The position numbers and the translations under genes are program-made. Of a stretch of 64,000 nt of DNA, positions 40,002 through 50,214 are shown piece after piece (the first letter of the stretch is position 1; every line of letters starts with the position of its first letter). The notes below the pieces were generated by a model. The model worked only from the letters and a program-made list of their open reading frames with translations. It had not been told where the DNA came from and did no database searches. Origin of the DNA: Corythucha ciliata (Eukaryota > Arthropoda > Insecta > Hemiptera > Tingidae); NCBI GenBank assembly GCA_038030265.1, contig CM075941.1, positions 23,932,001-23,996,000 of the forward strand, in the 5' to 3' direction.

Positions 40002-42681
40002 TTATAAGTTCAGCAGGTCACTATGCCGCTTTCGCTGTAGCCTTCGCTGTGATCGGGGTGCCGGTTGGTGCGCAAACTTCTCTTTAAGGAGATCATTTGG
40101 ATGATCCCTGAGTCTCTCATGATGACGATTGTATATCAAACCTAAGGATTCGTGTACCTCAGGGATACCTAGATCCACGTGAAGGGTGCGGTTTCTCACG
40201 TACCATGGGGCACCAGTTATTAGGCGTAGGATTCTATTTTGAACTGTTTGAACTCTCTTGATTTGGGAGTCGGAGGCCGAGGCCCAGAGAGCACAGCCAT
40301 ATTGCCAAACCGGTCTGATCAAAGACGTATATTGCTTTTTTCGTGTGCAAGGCAAGGCTAGGGCTAATTAATAGATGTTTTAGCATATGCATGCGGGCTC
40401 TCAATTTCTGGACAATTGCAGTTATATGAGGTTTCCATGTGAGCCTAGCGTCAAGTACCAAGCCGAGATACTTAGTTTCGTCGGAATAAGGCACTTCTGC
40501 TCCATGAAGAGTTAGAGTCGGGGACGATACATTTCTAAGATACGTGAATTGTACCACCTGGGACTTGGTCGGGTTCACCTTGACTCGCCAGCGGTTGCAC
40601 CAGTCCTCGACCTGAAAGGAACAGTTTTGCACATGGGTATGCGCTTTGGTGCTAGACGATTCTTTAGACAAAACTGCCACATCATCTGCAAAGTGGGCTA
40701 CTTTCACATGCCTATCAACAGGATAATCGTGGACGTAAAAAAAGTAAAGGAAAGGTCCAAGCACACTTCCCTGCGGCACCCCAGCTCGTATAGCGTAAGA
40801 CTTCGATAGGGCATCCTTGTATTTCACAGTGAACGTGCGGCCTTGAAGGTATGAGCGGACAACTCTGAAATACGTGTCAGGTAAGAATTCTTTCAATTTG
40901 TACAAAAGTCCGTAATGCCACACTCGGTCAAAAGCCTTTTCAGTGTCCTGGAACAGGCCAATGCAAGTATTCTTTTCCTCGTACGTGTCCAGAATCTCAT
41001 CAACAACTCTATGGAGCTGCAGGGTGCACGAATGAGCTGCGCGGAATCCGAACTGAGTATTTGGTAGCGCGCATTCCAGGAGCGGCATGAGTTTAGCAAG
41101 AAGGAGCCTTTCAAAAATTTTGGACAAGAGGGGTAGGAGACTAACCGGCCTATAATTCGCTGGGTTATCTTTGCGCTGGCCAGGCTTGGGTATAGGAATA
41201 ATGTGGGCGTGCTTCCACGTCTGCGGGTAGTGCGAGAGCCGTATTACCGTGTTGTAGATTTGCGTTAAGCACACTATTCCTTTCCTTGGCAGATTGACTA
41301 ACAACGGTATCGTAATTAGGTCATGCCCGGGAGCTTTTTTCGTTGGTAGCTTCTGTATAGCGGCAACGACTTGTTTAGGAGTGAACAACGGAGGCAGTCG
41401 CGATAGCTGGAGGGGTCCATCCGCAAAGTCCTCTACCTGGCGACACCATTCGTCATTACTGCTGTGATTCGGCTCAAACTGGGTGTAAAAGCGCTCTGCA
41501 AATGTGTCTGCTTTCTCCTTTGGGGATGTGGCCCACTGATTGTTGTTTAGCTTGAGCGGAGGTATACCCGCGAAGCTCCTAGTGATCGATTTGGTCTTTT
41601 TCCACAGCGTGCCGTCTTGGAGATCCAAATTTGCCAGTTCGGCTTCCACGTAACTTGCACGATTATCCTTGAGCGCACGTTTCCCATCTCGAATAGAATT
41701 GTTGTACGCCGTTTTATCAGGAGGATATTGTGACTGTTCCCATCGCAATCGGCATTCTCGTTTAATACGAAGCAGGTGTAGTATATGTGATGGTAAGGAA
41801 GGGAGGAAGGGATGCATTATCTTCCTAACTTTCTTGCTGCTCTGTGCTTCAGTGACCGCCCTTTGGAGAACTCGGGTGAACCCGCTAATAGCTTTATCGA
41901 TGTCGGTTGGGTCTTTCAGGCTGATGCTATGTTTAACGCTAGAATCTACTATGGACCTATATTTATTCCAATCCACAGGGGAATGGATAAGGGATGCGGG
42001 TTTATACGCTGGAGCGATAGCTGATGTGAGTTTAATGTGAACGGGATAGTGATCGGAGTGCAGTTCGTAATGAACTCCAGGATGCGAGCGGTGGCGTTTT
42101 ACATTTTTCCCTATGAAAAAATCAAGAACGTCTGGTGTGCCACCACTATTCGGGAAGAAAGTTGGTTCAATAGGGTGCATGAATTCAATATTATGTTTGT
42201 GCCCAACTTCGTGCAGCAATTTTCTTCTAGGGTTAGTTACATTGGATCCCCAGCTCGGATGTTTGGAATTAAAGTCTCCTCCTAGGATGAAGTGTTGTTT
42301 CATTTCATGGAGAATCCCCCATAGGTGTGCTTCTTGCACTCTATTTTCAGGCGCCGAATAGAAGGAACCAAGTTGGTATTTCCGTTGTCCCATTTATACT
42401 CTAGCCCTAGCTATCTGTACTTCGTTTTCACATATTGGGGGAAGTTCGTCATGTTTAACGTGCGGTCGTATCAGCAGCAGTGAGCCACCTTTTCGGCGGC
42501 CGCTGGGGTGGTCAGAACGATAGCATTTGTATCCTTTCATCTGAAAATTGATATGCGGCGCTAGTTTGGTCTCCGTTGCCAGCAGAACGTCAATGCTATG
42601 CAGAGTAAGGTATACATCTAATTCGTTATATTTCTGGGCAATACCTTGACAATTCCAGGTGCTTATTTTGAGGGCGTTCAT
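40002..42681 (-). pseudogene. Jockey 2 ORF2: endonuclease and reverse transcriptase
   Basis: The APE endonuclease starts MNALKISTWNCQGIAQKYNE, with LATETKLAP, a stop (TAA at 42394-42396), then ILGGDFNSKHPSWGSN and LHSDHYPVHIKL. The reverse transcriptase has NYRPVSLLPLLSKIFERLL, GLFQDTEKAFDRVWHYGLLY, AGVPQGSVLGPFLYFFYVHD and VAHFADDVAVLS (FADD). A frameshift near 40345 leads to the C-terminal IRPVWQYGCALWASA and a short tail. One stop and one frameshift in about 890 codons. Confidence 0.88.
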
Positions 42682-42689
42682 TTGTTGAG

Positions 42690-43656
42690 TATAGCGGGAA
42701 GGATTTGGTTTAGAAGTGAAAGCATTGGTTGTATTGTGGATAATAGGACATAAATTAATTTTAGATATTAGGGTTTCAGTCAGACTGCTGTTGTTGTGAG
42801 TATTGGTTGGTTCAGAGCTTCATGCCTGTGCGTAGGAGGGGTATGGCACCTTCCTTAGATTACCAATATTTTTGGTAGGCTCCCTGGTGGTTCGAGGGAT
42901 AGGTTGCTCAGTGGGTTCTTCCCGGGGCTTAAGGGTTGTACTAGGCTTAGTTAATTTTTGAAGCCTAACAGCTACAGGACAGCCCCTGTAATTGGCAGTG
43001 TGGTTACCTAAGCAGTTTGTGCACTTCGGAGGTAAAGTTTTAGCTTTGGGGTACTTCTCTGTTGGGTGAAGTTCGTCTCACTTTACGCATCGGGGTTGTC
43101 TGTGGCAGAAGTTCTTAGTATGGTTGAAGTCCTGACACCTCGTACACTGAACAATACTCTTTTTGGGCCTTGGGGGCTCAAATTTAACCACGCAGTGGTA
43201 TAAGCGAGAGATGTTGAAAATTTCCCGGTTTTTTTCGCAGGGCTTCAAGTCTAGGAAGAACATAGGCATTGGAACCTTAGTGATTGGGTGATAAACAGGA
43301 GTCATTTGAACAGGTTGGAAACCAAGCTCTTCGAATTCCTTCATCATTGCCGTCGTGTCGCATGAGTAGTGCGGGCCCCGGATTACAACGCGAAAATTTC
43401 TCTCGTTTCTCATCTGGAATGTGTGGTATTCGGCCTTCTGTTGCTCTAAATATTGAACAGCTTTTCTGTAGTCTTCAGGGGTATCGAGATCGAGTTTTAT
43501 TTTATTTTGAACAGTTCTGTATCTATAGGATTTAATTTCTAATTCGGCAAAAGACTGTATTACACCGTTCATGTTATTAACATTGTGAATGTAGAGTGGA
43601 GGGGGCTTTTTATTTTGCGGGGCTGAGTTATTATTACTCTGGGTATTGGTATCCAT
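42690..43656 (-). pseudogene. Jockey 2 ORF1 (Gag-like)
   Basis: Starts MDTNTQSNNNSAPQNKKPP. The middle has the PRE_C2HC-type region (FRVVIRGPHYSCDTTAMMKE, then MFFLDLKPCEKNREIFNI) and knuckles CTRCQDFNHTKNFC. After a TGA near 43078 the frame continues with a further knuckle (CTNCLGNHTANYRGC) and a Pro/Thr-rich end just before ORF2. It is clearly homologous to ORF1 of Jockey 1. Confidence 0.8.
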
Positions 43657-43744
43657 AGATTCATTATCTACCGGAGCATGGGCAAGGGGAGCAAAACGAT
43701 TTTCCGTGAGGACGGCACGGCCCTCCTTCGGAGATTAATTTAAT

Positions 43745-44406
43745 TTTTTTTGCTCTTTGTGGATTGGGGTCACCGTCCATTGCAAACTGGTAAATTGCAT
43801 ATAAATACTGCAACTGCCTATCCTTCTCCCCCTCACAACTCCACGCCGCTTCAGTCCTCGGAATCGCCACAAGAAAAAGTTGCGTCCCCATTCAATAAGA
43901 GCTATGCTTCTGCAGCGAAGGGATTTGTTTCCGTACTCGAAAACATGATGAGCAAAATCGACTCGTTGCTTTCTCTCCTTCAACCTCTTGTCCAAACTCT
44001 AGTTCAAATTCTTCCTTCACTCCTGTCCAACCAAAAAAAAAACATGAATCAACAATTTACCAGAGCACTCACCATCTTCACATGGAATGCACAGGGCATT
44101 AATAATAAGCATCTCGTTTTAGAGCTATTCCTACGAAGTTACAACGTTGATATTGCGCTTGTGTCTGAGACCAAACTAGCCCCGAATATAAATTTCTATA
44201 TTCCAGGTTACACGATTTATCGGTCAGATCACCCGAGCAGACGTCGTAAGGGAGGTTCTGTACTGATTAAAAACAACATAAGTCATAATGAATTGCCTTG
44301 CATTCAAGAAAATGTATTTCAAGTGTCGCGCGTCTCCCTTCAGAATTCTCACCGCCAGCTGATAATTGGGTCATTCTACTCGGCTCCAGAGTGCAGGCTT
44401 TTGTAA
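43745..44406 (+). pseudogene. Jockey LINE 1, ORF1 end and ORF2 start
   Basis: Continues the plus-strand Jockey 1 after the nested Jockey 2. The ORF1 tail (SPFNKSYASAAKGFVSVLEN, then a Leu-rich helix) ends near 44040. ORF2 starts MNQQFTRALTIFTWNAQGIN, with VSETKLAPNINFYIPGYTIY, RSDHPSRRRKGGSVLI and IGSFYSAPE, then is lost near 44400. 3'-truncated by the Polinton-like sequence that follows. Confidence 0.8.
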
Positions 44407-44502
44407 TGATAGCCCTAGTAGAGCTGCAAACGCCCGCGGATGCCGTCAGAAGAAATAGGGCTATTAAAGTTGACATGTTGATTGATGCGGTGGTATTTAA
44501 AT

Positions 44503-44703
44503 CTAATCGTTATTTTCGTTATTATAGCGCGTTCTGGAGCAACGAACGCATTCACGGCGGTGTTCAGCTAAGGTGAACCTTTGAGGATGATGAACTGTTA
44601 TGGTATAAGCAATTATTGCCACAAAGAATACGGTTATATATACCCAATACGTCACGTCGGGTTTCACGTAAGGCGGTCTCGGGATTCTGGGGCGCGGACG
44701 CAT
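44503..44703 (-). CDS. Hypothetical small membrane protein
   Basis: 66 codons: a basic/Pro N-terminus (MRPRPRIPRPPYVKPD), one hydrophobic span (YWVYITVFFVAIIAYTITV) and a polar C-terminus with two Cys. It looks like a single-pass type protein with a proline-rich cytoplasmic leader. Such small membrane proteins occur in adintovirus-like genomes, but I have no homologue to name. Confidence 0.4.
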   Translation of the reverse strand: MRPRPRIPRPPYVKPDVTYWVYITVFFVAIIAYTITVHHPQRFTLAEHRRECVRCSRTRYNNENND

Positions 44704-45033
44704 GATGATAGGTACCTTAAATCAAATTTGAAATTTTATCTTAGGAATCGTTGACGATGAGTAACAAGACATACCACCAAGTATTTTAGAAAATAGAAAA
44801 AATGACACAATAGGGATTTAAAGAAAGAGAAAATTATACCCAATCACCCGGGTGAATCCTCTTTCTTCCACGGCACTCCATAATTTCGCACGAACCAACA
44901 GGGGCTGTCTGGTTGCTTCATCATAATCGGCGGTTTCCAAGCCGAAATAGCCGGTTTCGCGGTCTCAGTAGGGTGTTCACATGCGGCACGACCTTGGGCT
45001 CAATGTTAACGTGGCGCTGATGACGTTTCGGAC

Positions 45034-45492
45034 CTACAGGCGAAGCCACAACAGCCCATAATGGTTTTCTAAGTCCGCGCGCGATACCGAACAAGTCCAC
45101 AGTCTATCCGCCGCCTCTACTACGTCGATGGTTTTTCCCTCCAAAACTCTTTTCGAGGTTTTCAGCTTAATGTAACGACAATCCGCCAACCTTTTATTTT
45201 CGAAGATGTGAACTGGGTATACGTCGGGATAGTGTTTCATGCAGTCCTCTAATTCCAGCCACTTACCACGGGTGTTGAACTTTATCAAATTCTTCTGGTC
45301 TCTGTATCTGAAACCAAATGAAGTTAATAATTCGGATACGGAAATTTGGAGTCTTGAAATTATTTCAGCAACTTGTAGTTCGTCGAACTCAGTCGTCGAT
45401 AGTTCCAACTTAAGGTCGGTCGCGTCGGCGAGTAAGTTTAATTTTGCTCTATCACGAATTAACTTGGAAGTGTATTTTAGCGAATTCGCCAC
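45034..45492 (-). CDS. Hypothetical protein, 152 residues
   Basis: Not recognised. The frame is unbroken, and alternating charged and hydrophobic segments (LSTTEFDELQVAEIISRLQI, then YPDVYPVHIFENKRLADC and VVEAADRLWTCS) suggest a real globular protein. It is one of several minus-strand genes running toward the Jockey 1 end. It may be an accessory gene of Polinton-like element B. Confidence 0.45.
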   Translation of the reverse strand: MANSLKYTSKLIRDRAKLNLLADATDLKLELSTTEFDELQVAEIISRLQISVSELLTSFGFRYRDQKNLIKFNTRGKWLELEDCMKHYPDVYPVHIFENKRLADCRYIKLKTSKRVLEGKTIDVVEAADRLWTCSVSRADLENHYGLLWLRL

Positions 45493-45520
45493 AGACGTAT
45501 TTGAATCTTTTGCAGTTTAT

Positions 45521-45745
45521 TTATTCTAATTTCGAGTGCGACGGGTCGTCGCATGATAAAGAGCCAGGCTCCTGATAAAAAAGCTTGGCCCAACCTTCGT
45601 CGCCAAGCCTGCGTCGTGGGGTAGAAACCAGAGTTATCAACGCTGACAAGATCGGGAAGAGGTCCGGGTAACTTCCCGGATACCTCTCTGCGACCGCGGC
45701 GGACAACGACGGCATAATTGCCTGAAGTCTGGTATTCTTCTGCAT
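45521..45745 (-). CDS. Hypothetical protein, 74 residues
   Basis: A short frame starting MQKNTRLQAIMPSLSAAVAE, followed by a hydrophobic LFPILSALITLVS segment and an acidic end. It lies 30 bases upstream of the 152-residue gene on the same strand. No family recognised; may be chance. Confidence 0.3.
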   Translation of the reverse strand: MQKNTRLQAIMPSLSAAVAERYPGSYPDLFPILSALITLVSTPRRRLGDEGWAKLFYQEPGSLSCDDPSHSKLE

Positions 45746-45825
45746 GTACTAAAATAATAAAGTTTTCGGAATAAATAAAAAAAGAAAAAAGTCGTTTTCT
45801 GTATAATTATACTCCTTATGCTATA

Positions 45826-46225
45826 AATTTAATTCAACTATGTTGGCATTTTTCATCTTTCCCATAAACAGTAAGTATAAATTCGGTGCATTATTATACA
45901 AAATGGGAAGTTGGTTATTTAAATTTGAACAATACAGTCGTGTAGTTTTTTAACAGAATGCATTTCGGGCCCAATCCCGGTGCCCCTCATCAGCAATCTT
46001 ATCGCCACTACGGCATTATTATACAGCTGTATTTCGGCATCTGACAAGCTGGTTGACATTCTGCGCGGCAGGTAAACCAGTCTTCTCCGTTGAACTGGAT
46101 CATTGTTACTAAGCTTTCCCCATATGAAGGATTGTGCGTTTTTCCATTTTTTTTGATAAAATATTTTTGGCGTGGAGTCAACTTGTCCAATCCTATTAGT
46201 GGCACGCATTTCGAAGACTTATTTA
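45826..46225 (-). pseudogene. LPxR-family small gene, copy 1
   Basis: Two overlapping frames together carry a protein pattern: DKLTPRQKYFIKK, SYGESLVTMIQFNGEDW, then VYLPRRMSTSLSDAEIQLYN. The P-x-R plus L-x-x-x-E-I-x-x-(Y/N)N core resembles the protein at 9858-10100 in Polinton-like element A. A frameshift lies near 46070. A second, more decayed copy is at 46740-47040, so the unit was duplicated. Confidence 0.45.
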
Positions 46226-46436
46226 TAGTCTAGTCAACGAATGCCAAACATGGGGGTCTAGACGGAAAGTCAAAACGTACAAAAAGTAACTGCGGTACGT
46301 TGTTTGGTGTGCCTAGAGGTATGACATATTAAAAGTCCTTGCCCCTAGTGATGGTGCAAGGGGTGGAGAGGGAGGGGTAAAGGTCTCTTATTTTGGTTTT
46401 GGGACTTTTTTCTCGGAAGGGGTTGGTTTTTCACTA

Positions 46437-46725
46437 CGCGGGAGCAGGACGAGTAATCAGATTCCTGATCTCGTTTAGTTCGGCAACGATGCAGCAATGG
46501 AATTGCACGCTCGCGATGAAGTACGGAGGCAGTCCAGAACTCCTCTACGATGAGTAGATGATTTGACCCGTTCCAAAGATTTTGTAGAAAAGTACACCTC
46601 TCGCCGCTATGTTTGAAGTGTTCCTGTAGAGGTACGTCGGTCTTTTACCAGTCTCCCAATGTAATTTTGCAACAGTAGCAAGTTACAAAATCACGATAAC
46701 CGCTGTAGTAAAATCCAGCCGAGGT
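46437..46725 (-). repeat. Direct duplicate of 48349-48640 (partial BIR gene)
   Basis: About 290 bases nearly identical to 48349-48640, in the same orientation. On the minus strand it encodes the BIR domain from about residues SAGFYYSGYRDFV onward, with the same in-frame TAA (46645-46647) as the longer copy. Upstream coding sequence is missing. Confidence 0.75.
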
Positions 46726-46739
46726 CGTTTTCTAATTAT

Positions 46740-47040
46740 ACTCCTTATGCTATAAACTTAATTCAACTAAGTTGGCATTTTTCATTTTTCCCATAAATAG
46801 TAAATATAAATTCGGGGCATTATTATACAGCTGTATTTCGCCATCTGTCAAGCTGGATGTCATTCTACGCGGCAGGTAAACCCAACAGTCTTCTCCGTTG
46901 AAGTCTATCAATGTTACTAGTCCTTCACCGCATGAGGGATGTGTGCGTTTTTAAATTTTTTTAATAAAATATTTTTGCCGTGGAGTCAACTTATCCATTG
47001 CTAGTAGTTGCACGCATTTTGAAGACTTATTCAGCTTTTC
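46740..47040 (-). pseudogene. LPxR-family small gene, copy 2
   Basis: A degenerate tandem copy of the block at 45826-46225. Minus-strand reading gives DKLTPRQKYFIKK, THPSCGEGLVTLI, FNGEDCWVYLPRRM and LTDGEIQLYNNA. A stop follows the first segment. Together with the BIR duplicate it shows that this stretch was copied as a block, then decayed. Confidence 0.45.
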
Positions 47041-47337
47041 CAAGATCGACACTGAAAGAGAATAAAAATATTAGATTTATGTACACCTCTTTTATGGTGG
47101 CAGTCCGGTCACAAGCTCTATGTTCGGTAAAGTCATCGCAGCCAAATCCCTCGAAGCATTTTTATGCGTTGCATAGACACCACACAACACAAACATAGAG
47201 CTTGTGAACGGGCCTTTTTGCAAAAAAGTAATCTTACTTGTTAACTCCTTTTCGACGGAATGCAGTGCAGACACATTGAGGGCTCTCATTTATGTACCCA
47301 AAACGTCCCTCCATTCATCCCCTCCCAGGGCAGACGT

Positions 47338-47770
47338 ACAAAAAAAGTTGAATGCACCATCAGTTTGGCTTTAAAATAAATCATGTATGATCACCTCACC
47401 ACGTCACCTCGGATGTAAGAAGTTCGCAGTAATATCCGCATTCAAGTGAAAGTTATTCGGTCAAGTTCACGCTAAAAAAGATCGCGGGCAACAGTTTGGC
47501 CTTAAAATGAATCGATCACTTCTTTAGAGTGTCTTCCTATACCCCCCCCCCCACGCCTAGTGATATACTTTGATTTAAAATAAAATAATATTCTTCTTCA
47601 ATTGCTAAGCTCATCAAAAAAAGGTGGACCGGCCTTCTGAATGCGTAAGCAGTTTGTTAACCCCTCCCCCCGTTCACCTTAGATTAAAGAAGTTCGCAGA
47701 TATATCCGCATTCTAGTAAAATTAACCCCGCCAAGTTCGCGCCCCAAAAGTATGCGGAAATGTCGACCCA
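47338..47770. repeat. Degenerate tandem repeat
   Basis: GAAGTTCGCAG...ATCCGCATTC...CAAGTTC sequences at about 47410-47480 recur at 47685-47750 with substitutions. The repeated unit is about 270 bases. Poly-C tracts lie between. No coding signal. Confidence 0.45.
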
Positions 47771-47798
47771 TCCTGACATTGACAGTTCTTTCGTTTCG

Positions 47799-47806
47799 TA
47801 TATAAA
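47799..47806 (+). promoter_or_regulatory. TATA box with short downstream exon
   Basis: TATATAAA stands 34 bases before an ATG (47833). That ATG opens a 15-codon exon (MSRAVKHLQRMSSK) which ends at a consensus donor, GTAAGTCC. No following exon was recognised. The spacing fits a core promoter of a compact viral-type gene on the plus strand. Confidence 0.4.
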
Positions 47807-48024
47807 GCCCTGCAGAACTGTTGTAAAAACCAATGTCTCGAGCGGTGAAGCATCTCCAAAGGATGTCGTCGAAACAGTAAGTCCTCCCCTAGGATAATAA
47901 AAAAACACGTAATTTTGTTTTAATCATTTATTGAAGGAGTATAGCTAGAAGAATTTATATTATACGCAATGTCTTGCTTGAGGTTATTATAACTATCTCG
48001 AATAATATAAAACATTGAGTTTAT

Positions 48025-48345
48025 TTAATCAGACGCGTTACGCAAAAAAATTAGAGCACTTTTGCCAACTTCCAGGGTATGCGATTTTTTAAGAAGCACG
48101 CGCCGCCTTTTTTTACTCCAACGTTCGGTAGACAGTGTGATGGAGTTCCCGACGGTAATTAGAGAGGGAGAGCCGGTGCAAAGTTGCCGTAGAATGTTGT
48201 CAAGTTGTGATCGGGTCCACTCGTCATAACTTAGACTAATTTTATTATCCAAGTCACGGTAGATTACTAGCTCCGGGTGGGTGTCCTGCCAGGCATAACG
48301 CAGTTTCCCCATGCCCCTTTTAGCCAGTCGAGAATTCTTTGCCAT
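48025..48345 (-). CDS. PC4-like small protein (106 residues)
   Basis: Starts MAKNSRLAKRGMGKLRYA and continues HPELVIYRDLDNKISLSYDE then WTRSQLDNILRQL. The I-S-L-x-x-x-E-W-x-x-(Q/S)-L-x-x-I pattern matches the strand-helix end of PC4-type DNA-binding proteins. A second half SITLSTERWSKKRRRVLLKK resembles the proteins at 2385 and 19663. It starts inside the 3' part of the BIR frame in another phase. Likely a Polinton accessory gene; the PC4 assignment is inference. Confidence 0.5.
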   Translation of the reverse strand: MAKNSRLAKRGMGKLRYAWQDTHPELVIYRDLDNKISLSYDEWTRSQLDNILRQLCTGSPSLITVGNSITLSTERWSKKRRRVLLKKSHTLEVGKSALIFLRNASD

Positions 48346-48348
48346 ACC

Positions 48349-48740
48349 GACGCGGGAGCAGGACAAGTAATCAAATTCCTGATCTCGTTCAGTTCGGCAA
48401 CGATGCAGCGAAGAGGAAATTGTCGCTCGTGATGAAGTACGGCGGCAGTCCAGAACTCCTCTACGGTGAGTAGATGATTTGACCCGTTCCAAAGATTTTG
48501 TAGAAAAGTACACCTCTCGCCGCTATGTTTGAAGTGTTCCTGTAGAGGTACGTCGGTCTTTTACCAGTCTCCCAATGTAATTTTGCAACAGTAGCAAGTT
48601 ACAAAATCACGATAACCGCTGTAGTAAAATCCAGCCGAGGTTAGGCACAAGGGAGAGATCCAGTCAATGGGCCAGTCGTGGAAGGCCTGCACACGCCAAC
48701 ACTCGTTGATCAACTGATCGCTGTATTCCAACAATGATGT
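48349..48740 (-). pseudogene. BIR (IAP-type) domain gene with in-frame stop
   Basis: The minus-strand frame reads LINECWRVQAFHDWPIDWIS, then LTSAGFYYSGYRDFVTCYCC, KITLGDW, a TAA at 48561-48563, and KTDVPLQEHFKHSGERCTFL. This is the baculoviral IAP repeat: Trp-Pro lead, AGFYY-x-G-x-x-D, C-x-x-C, 16 residues, His, then Cys (spacing one longer than usual). The frame then continues open past VEEFWTAAVLHHERQFPLRC for another 60 codons. Such proteins inhibit caspases or ligate ubiquitin in insects and their viruses. The stop is shared with the partial duplicate at 46437. Confidence 0.8.
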
Positions 48741-48848
48741 TCTCTAGTTACGCAATTCTAAGCCTAAGACCACCGCTTATCATGGAATCATCCGTTTCTT
48801 CATCGCAGACTCGCTCTGCTGTTGTCGAGATCAACGCCTTCTACGGAC

Positions 48849-49300
48849 TTAAGGGCCGTATTCATAGTCCTCACTCAAGTGTGAGTACTTACTTGAGTGC
48901 GGTCTGGCGCGTGCGCGTATTGTTGTTGGTATTTATAAACAAGGAATGAGCAAATGCTTAAGTGTTTACCAAAGTTTACACTCAAATCGGAGAACCTTTA
49001 CGAAACCTTCAAGAAAATCAAGTGCGATCTTATACTTACTGAATTCATAGTGAGAGAAGTGAGGGTTCCCTTAAAGGCCGTATTCATAGTCCTCACTCAA
49101 GTGTGAGAAAATTCTCAAGTGAGGCCTGGCGCCTACGCAAAGCGGATATGGTATTCATAAACAATAAATAAGCAAATGCTTAAGTGTATTCTCAAGTTTT
49201 TACTCAAATCGTATAACCTACACGAAACCTTCACCAAAATTGAGATCCCTCTCACACTTATTCAATTAATAGAGAGACAAGTGAGGGTTTCCTCAAGTGA
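48849..49300 (+). repeat. Tandem Harbinger-type terminal repeats
   Basis: Two head-to-tail copies of a roughly 225-base sequence, each beginning with GGCCGTATTCATAGTCCTCA (about 48852 and 49075), followed by AAGTGTGAG and later AGCAAATGCTTAAGTGT. GGGCCGTATTCATA is also the end of the MITE at 62327. They stand just before a Harbinger transposase first exon, so they look like its 5' terminal region, duplicated. Confidence 0.6.
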
Positions 49301-49448
49301 ACACTCAAGTAAAGAGACACGCAGCAATTCATAGAGGATGCTGAGAAATGAGTGAGAGTGCGCTCTCATACTTCAAGAGCCAAAAAGCTGAGTGTGGTCG
49401 GGAGGTCCCTCAAGTGAAGGCTTCCGATACTGTGTCGAAAAGTAAAAA

Positions 49449-49793
49449 TGGATATTAACGAATTTGAAGATTGGAACGACGAGTATGATGATTATTCTTT
49501 ACAGAGGGTACCAAAAAGGTAATTTGACAAATGCAAGTCAATCACGAGTTTGCATAATTTTGTCATTGTTTAGATACATACGCGATGTTGAAAACCCGCT
49601 CGAATATTACAACGCGGAACAATTTAAAGAGAGGTACCGCTTTAAAAAAGAAACAGTGGTACAGGTTTTGGTGCCCTTAATTTTTCCAGCTGGAGGAACA
49701 GCTAAAAATCAAAGTGGGCTACCATTCCCTAATATATACAAAGTTCTGATAGCATTACGTTTCTATGCTACATCGTCCTTCCAGGTAACATGC
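49449..49793 (+). pseudogene. HARBI1-like transposase, N-terminal exons (Harbinger C)
   Basis: Starts MDINEFEDWNDEYDDYSLQR with a donor (AAAAGGTAATTTG) near 49520 and an acceptor near 49573. The second part reads RYIRDVENPLEYYNAEQFKE then FPNIYKVLIALRFYATSSFQ and stops at donor CAGGTAACAT. This is the N-terminal half of a HARBI1-type protein. The next expected exon is not downstream; a matching one lies in reverse at 57740-58100. Confidence 0.7.
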
Positions 49794-49846
49794 CCGTGTA
49801 GTTAGCGTTCCTTGTGTGCCCTTTTGTACGTGTCGCTTCTAGCACC

Positions 49847-50107
49847 ATACCTTCATCTACCGTGAATGCAGTGACCACGTATTGGTGTCATGCACTCACT
49901 TCGATCCTACCCTACTTCGATACACCCATTTTTGTTCCAACTCATTGGTGTAGAAAGATAAGTAACAATTAACCGAAACTCAATGAAATGGTCGCTCGTC
50001 AAAAGAAAAGTCAGTCTGTCCAAAATTTCCAATTTTATGAGATTCTGGACTGCTTGTGAGCATCTTTTGTTGAGTTTGCAGTTCCATAAGATGTCGCGTT
50101 TGAGAAT
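49847..50107 (-). repeat. Inverted repeat, left copy (pairs with 58172-58431)
   Basis: About 260 bases, over 90% identical by eye to the complement of 58172-58431. Both copies keep an 80-codon open frame (DILWNCKLNKRCS then LIKLEILDRLTFLLTS) in the same phase; the differences are mostly single substitutions. Its family is not recognised. It fuses in frame to the end of the PolB fragment. Confidence 0.75.
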
Positions 50108-50214
50108 TTCAATAAGAATAAACTGAACTGAATTACAGTGAAATCGCAATCTACAATTTGTTGAAGCTTGCGATTCTTGGGCGGCTTTTTCGCCCAAGTT
50201 TGAGACACTTCGTC

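Larger units (their letters stand above)
39859..43740 (-). mobile_element. Jockey LINE 2, nearly full length
   Basis: A 3.9 kb non-LTR element with ORF1, ORF2 and an A-rich 3' tail (minus strand AAAACAAACAAAAACAAA near 39865). It is inserted head-to-head inside the related Jockey LINE 1. Only a few stops break the frames, so it is young. Confidence 0.8.

Noticed and set aside
49907..50214. PolB C-terminal extension in copy B
   Set aside because: After KDKTAQER the frame runs into the 260-bp inverted repeat, which also occurs at 58172-58431 without PolB. It is a chance fusion.
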